NCBI GenBank assembly: GCA_019188255.1
Contig: JAETXT010000001.1
Span: forward strand, 3,162,001 to 3,226,000
From: Verticillium longisporum
Taxonomy: Eukaryota > Ascomycota > Sordariomycetes > Glomerellales > Plectosphaerellaceae
Direction: 5' to 3'
Length of the DNA: 64,000 nucleotides
Shown here: positions 10,508-20,386 of the stretch, piece after piece
Layout of the letters: the number at the start of each line of letters is the position of its first letter
How positions within the stretch are numbered: position 1 is the first letter of the stretch
The notes under the pieces: model-generated
Seen by the model: the letters and a program-made list of their open reading frames with translations, nothing else
Databases searched by the model: none
Told to the model about the DNA's origin: nothing
Position numbers and translations under genes: made by a program

Positions 10508-13084
10508 ATGATTCCTTGTCAAGCTACTGAGCCCCTACGCAACAACGCCCCTGTCGACCGCAAGTCGAAGGCAGGTGTCGTACCCCGCCATCACGTGATG
10601 GTGCCGTGTGTCCAGGAGAGTCCGTCAAAAGCTGACGTCACAGAGATCCCCACAGATGTGACAGGTCTCCCACCAAGAGACCGACACCGTCCCCGATCCC
10701 GACCTCCACTACCAGAGCGTACGGTGCCCGCTAAGCCGCCGACGCGCCCGTCCTCTGAGACTTTCTACCATCCCGATTTTCCGGCTCTGATCCTGATATC
10801 CGGAACCGACGCGCACATGGCGCGGTCTTCGTCACGGGAGTCTGGTCACTCTCTTCCTCCCGCGTATTCTTTTGTTGATGGACTAGGGGATAACCGATTC
10901 CTCGCTCCCGATCCCCGACAAACATCTACTCAATCACTGACACCGTCTTTCGTTGGTGGACATGATACTGAGACGAGGCGGACTCTGCTTGTGGTTTACA
11001 TCCATGGCTTTTACGGCAACGACCAGTCGTTTCAGTCATTCCCTGCTCATGTACACAATTACCTCAAGAATGAGCTGAGTGACAGCTACGTCATTCACTC
11101 CAAGATCTACCCCCGGTATAAGACATACAAGGCTATTACGCTTGCTAGAGATAACTTTAGCTCATGGCTGCAACCACACGAGAGTCCTACAACCGACATT
11201 GTTCTCGTCGGTCATTCCATGGGAGGATTACTGGCCGCCGATGTTGCTCTGATGGTATCCCATTACCCACTACCACACAGAGTGTCTCAACGCTAACCTC
11301 CTCGCAGCCCAATCGTGACCCTTACTCATCGCATCCTCTAAAACATCGTCTTCTAGGTACCATCTCTCTTGATTCCCCTTTCTTGGGGCTTCATCCAGGT
11401 ATCATCGTTTCGGGCATCAGCAGTCTTTTCCGGTCCAACCCCAGCCCCCGAAACCCCCGAACCGGGAGCGGGACCTTCCACAACATTGAGTCCCATACTT
11501 TCCGGTACAACAAGTCCTGAACCCTCTCAATATGATTCCACGACATCGATCAACCAATTTTCTTCCATCGACAACAGCTCCACAACGTCGATTTCACCCC
11601 AGCCTTCGAATGACCCCTTCTTCAACCCGTCCTACTTTAACGACGTTCCCTTCAGAGAACAGCCCTTCAAGAAGCGACTACTACATTTTGTCAAGAAGCA
11701 TTCGTCCGAAGGCGTAATCGGCGCAGCCAGAAACCATGTTCTCTCCCATCTTGAATACGGCGGCTGCCTTGCAGACTATCCCGCTCTCAACTCACGCTAC
11801 AGCAGGATCCGCGCCCTCGAAGACGTTGATGAACTCCACTCGCTCCGTCAGCAGAGCCATGGACCTGCTGCGTCGCAAAATCAACCCGTTGCGCGTGTTC
11901 GTTTTGTGAACTATTACACTATCAGCACTGGCAGGCCCAAGAAGGATAAGACGAGGTCGCACGGCCCATCGCGCAGCCGTTCACCAGAGCTCGACACGAC
12001 AACTGACCGTCTGGAGGCTGGATCGATGGAAGATCGCGGGTCCTTGGCACCGCTTTCAATGTCTGCCTCGGTAGGCGACGTGGCCACGCCTGGCATACGG
12101 CTCGCCGAGCCCAGCGGTGTCGAGGAGAAGCTCCTCTCTCCTACAGAAGGCGCTGGAACACAGGATAACCTGCCACCGGCGGCTTCAATGCAGCATCTTG
12201 ACCCGTTTCCAGAATCATCTGAGGTCGGCGACAGCGAGCATGCTGTTCCTGGCAACTCCAGCTTGAGCCAGCTCCACGACGACAGCACAGCAGACCTGCC
12301 AGCTATTCCTGATCTGCCTCCTAGACCGGCGACGCCAGACTTAGATGCCTGCCCAGATAAGGATTCTCGACGCCAGGCAGAGAAGGAAATCAAGCGCGAC
12401 CTGAAAACTTACGAGCAGGCCGTGAAAAATCGCGAGAAGGCCATCAAGGAGCGCCAGAAACTAGCCGACAAGCGGCGGAAGAAGGCTGAGAAGGACACCC
12501 AGAAGTCAGTGAAGGAGGCTGGAAAAGCGCAAGCCAAGGCCTTCACCAGGGAACAGGCACAGCGTGAGGCAGAGGCCGAACAGAGGCGACAGGAGGCTGA
12601 GCAGCGGGCGAAAGAGGCAGCCGACAGAGAGCGTGAGGCGGCGGAAAGAGATGGGCGTCCGATGCCTGCTCCCGAACCGCAAGAACAGCAGCAGCAACAA
12701 CAACAACAACAGCCATACAATGAGCAGTGCGAAGCAGACACCGATGTCACGGACCGAGGTCGTGAGGAAAGTCCATCACGAGGCCGCACAACAACAGCAG
12801 AGAGGGAGGCCCGCGCTATTGAGGCGAAAAAGCCGGCGAAAGAGCGCAAGTTTTGTGTGCTACCGCGTCGAGTCAGCGAGGGAAAGGACGACACGTGGGT
12901 GTCAATCTTCATGGAGGGCGTGGATGAGGTAGGGGCTCATTGTGGTCTTTTCTTCCCAGGTACTCACTACGAGGGCTTGGTCGGCAACGTTGGACAAAGG
13001 GTGGTGGAGTGGGCTCAAGAGAGCCTTTCGAACAGGGCCATTCTTGAGCTGGCGCAGACCACTGATGATTTGCGACTTGACTGA
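10508..13084 (+). CDS. Alpha/beta serine hydrolase (DUF676/lipase-like) with long coiled-coil, Gln-rich C-terminal region
   Basis: Probable lipid or ester hydrolase; substrate unknown. Exons are 10508-11254 and 11308 to 13084 (intron GTATCC...CTCGCAG). After a Pro/Arg-rich leader, LLVVYIHGFYGNDQSF gives the HGF oxyanion region, and VGHSMGG holds the nucleophile elbow (Ser about 237). TISLDSPFLGLHPG continues the fold after the intron. Residues from about 440 on are charged and include a Lys/Arg/Glu/Ala-rich coiled coil (about 12370-12650) and a polyglutamine run at 12681-12712. The frame slips by the equivalent of two missing bases around 11430-11465, where three C-runs follow one another. 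Filling two of them joins ISSLFRSN to the PETPEPGAG frame, for about 840 residues in total. It resembles an uncharacterised, widely conserved fungal family. Confidence 0.75.
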
Positions 13085-14305
13085 TTCTTGCAAGCGGGCG
13101 GAGGAGCGAGATCGACGCGTACGTACCTTGTGGGAACATGGACACGGCAAAGGCAGAGAGATCGCCTCAGCTGGACTCGGGGATCTACCTGTCTGGCCCA
13201 GTATGCCGAGCCAGTCGTTAGGATAATAATATCTACAATGATACCCAAGGCCATCGTTCTTCAGTGACAGCCCAAGTTTGCTCGCTTGTAGCTCCATCGC
13301 ATGCATGACAGCCACACGAATACGACAATAGGCATACAAATTCATTGATCTTCGCTTGTATTATTCCGGGACGCAAAACTACAATCAAGTATTCTGCGCA
13401 CCTCTCCCGTGATAAAGACCACGGGGTCCTCACTCGGGGGAAAAAAGCAGGCTTCACCCCGTCCGGAGCAAAAGCTAGTCTCCCCTTTTCTCGTGGAAAC
13501 AAAAAGTACTAGTCCGTTCCCGGTGCTATAGTACCAGAGGCCCAGCGGGGCCAATACGTGTGCGCATGTGCATGGAAGTCCCCTCCCCGAGAGCGAACCC
13601 TCCTTCGCCTCGGGCCTCCCTTCTGTGCCATCCACCGTCCGTCCGCCTTCTTTACCTTTCATGACGTCTCCTGTGTGACTGTTTCCCTGTTTTTTTGTGG
13701 TTTGGCGCGGAAGGGGTGGGTGTTCCCCTTCGGCCTCTTCCCCGGCGTCCGAGAAATGAGAAAACAAAGACAGGGAAAGGGAAAGGAAAAAAGAAGTAGA
13801 GGCAGGACAAAAAGCATGAAAAACCAACCAACGCCGTGCTTATACAGGTGCCAGGGTGCGGCAAAGAAGAAATCGTCAATAAACGCAGGAACGCGTGGAC
13901 TGCATGCGTTGTAACCCCCATTAAGAAACCTTTTCGTCAAGTCAAGACTGAGGCGGCCGTAAAGAGGAGCGATAGAGAGCGTGTGTGTGTGTGCGTGTGT
14001 GCAGAGGGCAGAAAGCCGACTCGGGTATCATACTGAGGATCATTTCGTTCGAAGGACGGCTGGGAAGGTCAGGAGTCACCCTGAAGACCCTTCCGAGGAC
14101 GAGCACTCGTCTTCGGGCCTGCGGGCTTCCGGCCGCCGCTGGCCTTGCGACCAGCCTTCTTCGATGGGGCAGTCTTGGGAGCGCCGACCAAAGGTTCCCG
14201 AGCCTCACTGGCCTGCGCGCAAGGCGTTTGACGGCTTGTCTGATTGCGGCCGAGTCCCTTGCCGCCTGCTCCTTGACCGGCGGCGTTGGAGATTGAGGGG
14301 TCATC
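13085..14305. other. Intergenic between convergent genes
   Basis: These are 3' flanks of the hydrolase and Med19 genes. It contains a GT-rich microsatellite at 13981-14001 and pyrimidine/purine-rich stretches. The minus-strand part at about 14083-14305 continues in frame from the Med19 stop and may be coding in an alternative transcript (see findings). Confidence 0.55.
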
Positions 14306-15600
14306 CTAAACCCCGATTCCTGAGCCGTAGGATGGGCGGGGCGTGCCATTCTGGAACTGTGGTGTGCCGACAGCCTGAGGGGGGCATGTGTCAGATGGCG
14401 ACAGAGTATTGATGAGTCGGCCGTGACATACCTTCTTTCGGCGTTTCTGACCTCCACGGTCGTCGCCATCGCCTGTGGCGTAGCCATCTTCGTAGCCCTC
14501 GTAGCCCTCAAAAGAATTATCGCCGTAACCTCGCTTCTTGTTCACCCGTTGCGGACGGGGAATGCCTTGAGCCTGCTTAAGTTGACCCATGTTCGACCCA
14601 GGTGTGCCAATCGGGGTGCCAGGAGCCGCAGATCTTGCGGCAGCGGCGGGTCTAGAGCCGTCATCGTTCAACACAGAGGCATCAAATCCTTCGGGGATCT
14701 GACCCTTTGCCATCGCCAGCGCTTTGGGGAGTTCTGCTCTCGCCCTGGGCGTCAAACCCTGCATGAGGTAGCTCCGTCCGTGCCAGAACTCTGGATCGCT
14801 CAGGTTCATGATCTTGCCAAAGCCAAAGTAGGGCTCGTTGCTCTTCTCCTTCTTCTGCGTTGGGCGATCGTCCTCATCTTGATCGCCGTCATCATCCACC
14901 TCTTCGGGCTCCTCCCACTCTTGGGCGACAGAGTCAAATCTTCCCATGATGCCCAGTCGCTTGATGTGGCCCTTGTAAGTCTTGCGCAGGCCGTTCTTGA
15001 TGGTCTTGTCACCATTGGATTTCTCACGTGCGACTTCGGCGGCGATTTCTGTCAGACCGAACATTTCAAAGAGATCTTCGGTAATGCATGGGAACTCTTG
15101 CGTGCGGTGTGCTGCACAGCTCTTATGTTAACCCAGTTCTCAACCTTGAAATCATACTCCTACTGAGGAACATCGCATGAAGGGAGGGAGGGAGGGAAGG
15201 GTTGGCAGGGGCAATGGGGAGGAGGGGCATGCAGGGGCAAGAGCCAGGAAATGGCGAGCCCGGAAGTGAAGGGGGCCTTACGAGTTTGACAAAGCAGGTA
15301 TTTCTCTCCGACATCCTGATGGAGGTCATCGATATCGAGTTTGCCGTCCTCGACGTGGGGCTTCTTCTGGTCTCGCTCGCCAACGTCGCCGATTGAGCGT
15401 TTGCGTTTCTGGGGCGTGTCGTCACCCATCGCGTAGTCGTGAGACGTATCTGGTAGGTGAGATGTGCTTCCGTTGACGCTGTGGGCGGGTGTCGGCAGGG
15501 TTGTGAGCGAAGTGAGTGAACTGTTCATGCTGGAGGCTAGATCGGAGGTACCGGGTGATAACTGCGAAGGACTCTGAGGGGTCTGGGGATGGAAAGACAT
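14306..15600 (-). CDS. med19: Mediator complex subunit 19 (Rox3)
   Basis: Subunit of the Mediator head, which links activators to RNA polymerase II in the nucleus. Exons are 15600-15282, 15111-14432 and 14374-14306, giving 355 residues with phases consistent at both joins. The Rox3 signature is clear: KYLLCQT continues across intron 1 into [20 protein letters not shown], then AREKSNGDK and [13 protein letters not shown]. The N-terminus is Ser/Thr/Pro-rich. The C-terminal half is low-complexity and ends in the basic GGQKRRKK followed by a short Gly/Pro tail. Intron 1 (170 nt) contains a GGGA/TCCC-rich tract around 15180-15197. Intron 2 (57 nt) keeps the frame if retained. The exact C-terminus is uncertain because an alternative acceptor opens a 78-codon Lys/Gly-rich tail. 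Confidence 0.9.
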
Positions 15601-17333
15601 GTTGAAGCCGACGTCGAAGTCTCGATGTATCTGGACGCCGAACGAACTGAAATGAGCGTTGTCGTCGTCGTCGTCGTCGTCGTCAGTCGGAGAAAGGAGG
15701 GTGTATTTTCAAGCCGAGGTGTGGTCAAGGTGGAGCCGGTACCGAGATCCAGGCCCCAGGAGCGGCAAAAGCGCCCTTCGCTGTTGCAGGGAGCAGAAGG
15801 AGACGCTGTCGGGCAAGACAAGAGTCTGCAATGTGCGCGATGAAGAAGGAACCTGTGTCGGTCGGCTTCAGAAGATGAGCTGAACGTGGTGGCGAGTCGC
15901 GCCAGAGCGCCGACGACTGAAGTCGGTTCCCAAGCCCAGCGTCATGCAATCCTTGCTCTGCCTTGCCGCGCAGATTCGATCGTCGGGATTCGCCGCTGGG
16001 ATGTTCGAAACGAGAGATGGTCGCTGTATTCCCACGCCGTCGGGTGCGTGAGCGCGATTCGTAGGGTCGACGGTCGATGCCGGAAGAGGTGGTCGGGTTG
16101 GTTTCGCAGGGTCCTGACGTGGTCGGCTGGTGCAGGTGATGAGGTGGTTGAGAGGGTGAAGTCAGGTCAGTGCTGGGTGGCCTGGGTCGATGGGACTGTG
16201 TGAGCTGGACAGGGTGGACCGGAGAGCGGGCGAGGCAATTTGCAGCGAAACATGACCTCGCTTAGTGGCATGTGCACTGTGCGCTCACCGTGCGGAGTGT
16301 TCGTCTTCTCTTTGCGTTCGCCTGACTTTCCGCTTCTTTGGGAATCGGAGCGGAGAGGAGTACATGGTACCTAGGTACCCACTCCACTGTTCTTTCTACC
16401 CGCTCCTTGCCCCACCGTTCCATCCAGCCATTCACCCAGGAAACAGCATGGGCATCCAAGTCATGTGACCTGCAGTGGGCTGGCGGTTTATCAAGGCTCA
16501 CGATTTTCTTGCCTGCCACCGGCCTCCTCTTCTTTCCTCTTAACAACCAAAGACCACCACACCTAACATAACATCGCCAGCCGGCACCCGTTGTTCTGCA
16601 TCGGGAAATTTGCTGTTGGATGATATAGCTGTGTGAGTCGAGAACGATGCTTATGCACCATTGCTTAAAAACAATTGTCGCGAGGGCCCCATGTGTGGCT
16701 TCCATGAAACGATGATCACCTGAAGCAAATCTGGACATACCACACAAACACACGGCCTCTTTGTTGTGTCTGAAAAGGCGCATGACTTTGGAGTCGATGA
16801 CACAAGTATATGATTGTTTGCATCAAGTTCGAATATCTTGGCAATGTCTGTCTGCCAAAGGTAGGTCATGGAATTCCTTTATTCGCACCTTGCGTAGCCT
16901 GTGCCACATCAATGATGATACACACATCTGGTAAACCGATCCTCAGCCACGAACGCTCTCTTGTGTGCGTCATGCGCATTGGAGGTGGACTCTTCGAATG
17001 GGTTGAGGATGAGGACAAAGGCCGTGTCTGAGCACAACAGCCAGGCCACCACCCTCCCTCCTGATGTTCACATGACACTGCAAATGGTCCGCTGACCGGG
17101 CAAGTGTAGACAGGTACTAGCAGGCATGGAAATGGGACAGCGCGGTCGGCTCACGTTTCCGAAGTGGTCAGGCAATAAACTAGACATAGAGGCTCTGCTA
17201 CGAACCTCATTTCTCCATTTGGTCCATCCTCTACCTGTTGCCCTGCGCCATTATGTTCCTTCGCTTTCTCGTGGATACAGCATCAATCATCAAGAATTCC
17301 AACAACCCAAAGCCCCCCCCGGATACAGATCGC
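15601..17333. other. Intergenic: Med19 promoter and MCM5 3' flank
   Basis: A (GTC)8 microsatellite at 15661-15684 lies about 60 bp upstream of the Med19 ATG and so probably in its 5' leader as (GAC)8. A palindromic GGTACCTAGGTACC sits at 16366-16379. No convincing gene is present; the 173-codon minus-strand frame at 16262-16783 lacks any recognisable domain. Confidence 0.6.
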
Positions 17334-19675
17334 TTAGATGGCGTTTCGGTACACCTGTGCTCCCTGGTTCCTGAACATGATCGTGTCTCGCCTCTGCATC
17401 ATCATCAATGTCCGGTTCAGGGCCTGCTCACTGAACCCCTTCTGCTCGCACATCTCGCGCTTCAAGCTTGCCAAGCTGGTGCTCCAGCCCACAGCTAGTC
17501 GGCGCTTGAGCTCCGTCTCGAGACGGCCCACCTCTTCGTTCAGTTCTCTGCTGCCCTGGTTGCTGCCCTGGTTGACAGCCTCCATGGTTGAACCGAGGAA
17601 CAGTCGGATGGCCTCATCGACGTGTTGTTCCGTTGCGATGGGCGTAAGAGTGAGCTTGGCCAGCGACTCTGTGATACGAATGATGGCCTCCAGCTGACGG
17701 ACGGTAATTGGAATCGATGACCGCGTGTTGGCCTCCATCTCGCTTGCGTGAACCTGCCGCCTGATGTTGACAAAGTGGGAAGAAAGCTTCTCTGCCGCTT
17801 CGGGGCTGAGCCGCGGCGCCATTCGACTGTAGATTTGCGTTAGAAACATGGATCAAAAACCAGAGCTGCTGGCGCTGAACTTACGATCGGCAGTAGCTGA
17901 GATACCGCTTCATCTTCTCGACGGGGATCTCGGCCTCAACCTGCTCCTCTGCACCCCGACCTCCCATGTGGATGCCCATGACGTGCTTGGCTATCCTCTC
18001 ATCCTTCTCGCGCGTGTGGTCGTCCTTGACAATAAAGATCATGTCGAATCGAGACAGAATTGTCGTCTGGAAATCGATGTTCTCGCCAGGGGTCTTCATG
18101 TCGTCATAACGGCCAAAGATGGGATTGGCTGCTGCAAGTACCGATGTCCTGGCATTCAGAATCGTTGTGATGCCGGCCTTAGCAATGGAGATGGTCTGCT
18201 GCTCCATGGCTTCGTGGATGGCCACTCGATCCTCGTCACGCATCTTGTCGAACTCATCGATGCACACAACACCGCCGTCAGCCAGTACCATTGCACCACC
18301 CTCCAGATAGAATTCGCGGGTCGTATGCTCCCGTTGCACGGAAGCGGTGAGACCGGCAGCCGAGGAACCTTTACCGGATGTGTAGATGGCGATGGGCGCA
18401 CACTTTTCGACAAACTTCAGCAGTTGCGACTTGGCCGTACCCGGATCGCCCAAGAGGAGGACGTTTATGTCACCACGCAGCTTCATGCCGTCGGGGAGAA
18501 TCTTTTTAGATCCGCCCAGCAGCAGGCATAGGATGGCCTTCTTGATATCCGCATTTCCGTAAATCGACGGAGCAATGCACTCGGCCATGACGTTGTAGAG
18601 ATCTGGTCGTCGGCTCATTTCGAGGAACTCTTGCTCTTCCTCGTCAGAAAAGATGACCTGCCCGCGGCCGCTCTGGTCAATATCCGTCTTGATGCCGACG
18701 GCCCTCAAATACGGGGTCCTGATGGCGACAGCACCACCCGTGGACGAGTTCTTGGATCCCTTGTTCTGGTAGATGGAGAAGATGCCGGTGATCGTGCATC
18801 GGGATCCGGGGACAACACGATTTGTGAGGTACCGGTCCGCCGAGATCAACACATGTCTGGGAAGCTCGCCAACGGGGACTTTATCGGGAGCCTCTTGCAG
18901 CTTGATGACCTGCTGGTCGACGAACCGTGACTTCTCGTGGATCACAAAGTACGGGTCCAGAGGGCATTTCTCCGTAGGATCATTTGGCAGCCTCTTCCTC
19001 TCGCATTGCCTCGGTAGTGTGACGCCCGAGAAACCACCAAAGACGGGGACGTGTTGAGTGTTCTGGCAGTTGCGGCACTGGATGACAAGCTCCGACGCCT
19101 TGGAGGACATGACCGAAGCACCAATGACGATGCCCGGTACCGGTGCCAGCCGGGAGATCTTCATCGAGTCCAGGTCACGAATCGAGACCTCCTCGGCGCT
19201 AGAATGTAGCAGGAGCTGATGTTCGGGCAACCGTGCGTTAGGGTCGTGAGGGAAGAGGATCTGGTGTGTACATTGTCGAAGGGCTTCCTCGAACTGAAAG
19301 AGACGACACGTGTTAGCCAGACATGAACAGAAAACCCAAATGTATAGACATCACAAACCAAGGGAATGATCTCGGCCGGCTCGTTGACCAGCCTGTGTGC
19401 AAGCTCTTCGTTGTAGTTGATGAGATCGTTGATATTGACATCGCAGTAGTACTTCTTCAGCAAAGCGTTTTCCTGCAATTGATTTCTGCACCCGTATTAG
19501 GAATTGAAGCATACGTTTACAGAGCGCAAGAATAATACCTGTAGACATAGTCGTTATCGTGGCGGAAGTCGAGGACAAATCTTTCGAGCTGCTTCTGAAT
19601 GTGTAGGCGGGTGCCGTCGGTTTGGTCAGCCGGCGGCTCACCGACACGAGCCGAATAGGTTGAGCGGTGATCCAT
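17334..19675 (-). CDS. mcm5: DNA replication licensing factor MCM5
   Basis: AAA+ ATPase subunit of the hexameric MCM2-7 replicative helicase. Exons are 19675-19539, 19485-19359, 19293-17885 and 17826-17334. All phases agree and give 721 residues, the usual Mcm5 length. The N-terminus has YSARVGEPP, then FVLDFR and [18 protein letters not shown]4 zinc motif is at about residues 161-198 (CRNC...CERKR...KCPLDP). Walker A is [13 protein letters not shown] at about 370, Walker B CIDEFDKM at about 433, and the arginine finger SRFD at about 502. The C-terminus holds the winged-helix region. It is intact, with no homopolymer frame breaks. The upstream region carries G1/S-type promoter elements (19833-19900), and the gene is divergent from VPS54. 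Confidence 0.98.
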
Positions 19676-20386
19676 GATCGAACTTTCGAGACTTGGGCGA
19701 CGTGGCTGCTCGATCTGGTCTGGTGGTGGTAATGAGGGGATGTTACGCTCGACTTCGAATGCTGATATCGCGAATTCGAATCAAGGGCGGTGTTGAGGGG
19801 CTGAGAATTAGGAGGGGGCAATCAACCAGGCAACGCGCTTTACGCGACAAGCGCGCGCGTGTGGATTCAACTTAAAGTGGTTGCAGGCGAAAGCGCGAAA
19901 GCCTTGCCAGGGGGGATTTCACAGCACGTGTGAGCTGGCAATACTTCGGCTGATTCACTGGGGATCTCGGACCACCGAGTCGGGGTACCTAAGTACCTAG
20001 TAAGGTAGGCAGGGAGGTCGCTGGAGCTGAACCCGGCGCTGTTGGCCCCAGCAAGGTACCGTATTCGCTACGTCGATCTGCTGTACAGGCAGAGCTCAAG
20101 TGTGGATGTGTCCTCGTACTTGCCTGCATCTCACGGACGCCCGATACTACAGCTTGCATTGCCTCCTCGGCGTCCGAGTTACACATAGTCTTTTTTTTTT
20201 TGCTTCATTTGTTGCTGGTGTCTGCTTTTCCAGCTAGCGATGATACCATGGTAGCCTGCCGACGTGGCCATCTACCTAACCCTGTTGTCCGGTCTTCCCC
20301 TATCTCTGCCGCCCGTCGCAAAGACGTACACCAACGCGGATCCAGGCTCACGATACTGTCGCTGCAACTCTCGACGCCTACCAACA
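19676..20386. other. Divergent MCM5-VPS54 promoter region
   Basis: 711-bp spacer between the two start codons. The MCM5-proximal half holds the G1/S elements annotated separately. The central part holds a TACCTA/TAGGTA element at about 19984-20008, and a T10 tract lies near 20191. No gene is present. Confidence 0.65.
19833..19900 (-). promoter_or_regulatory. Cluster of MCB/SCB/E2F-like G1/S elements upstream of MCM5
   Basis: ACGCG cores occur at 19833-19837 and 19842-19846, followed by a GCGCGCGCG tract. GGCGAAA is at 19886-19892, and GCGCGAAA (19893-19900) is an exact E2F-type site that contains the yeast SCB form CGCGAAA. They lie 158-225 bp upstream of the MCM5 ATG. In yeasts, MCM genes are transcribed at G1/S by MBF/SBF through such sites, so the function is an inference from a known pathway. 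Confidence 0.55.

Noticed and set aside
16262..16783. 173-codon minus-strand frame between Med19 and MCM5
   Set aside because: No domain, signal or exon context. It is consistent with chance in GC-balanced DNA.
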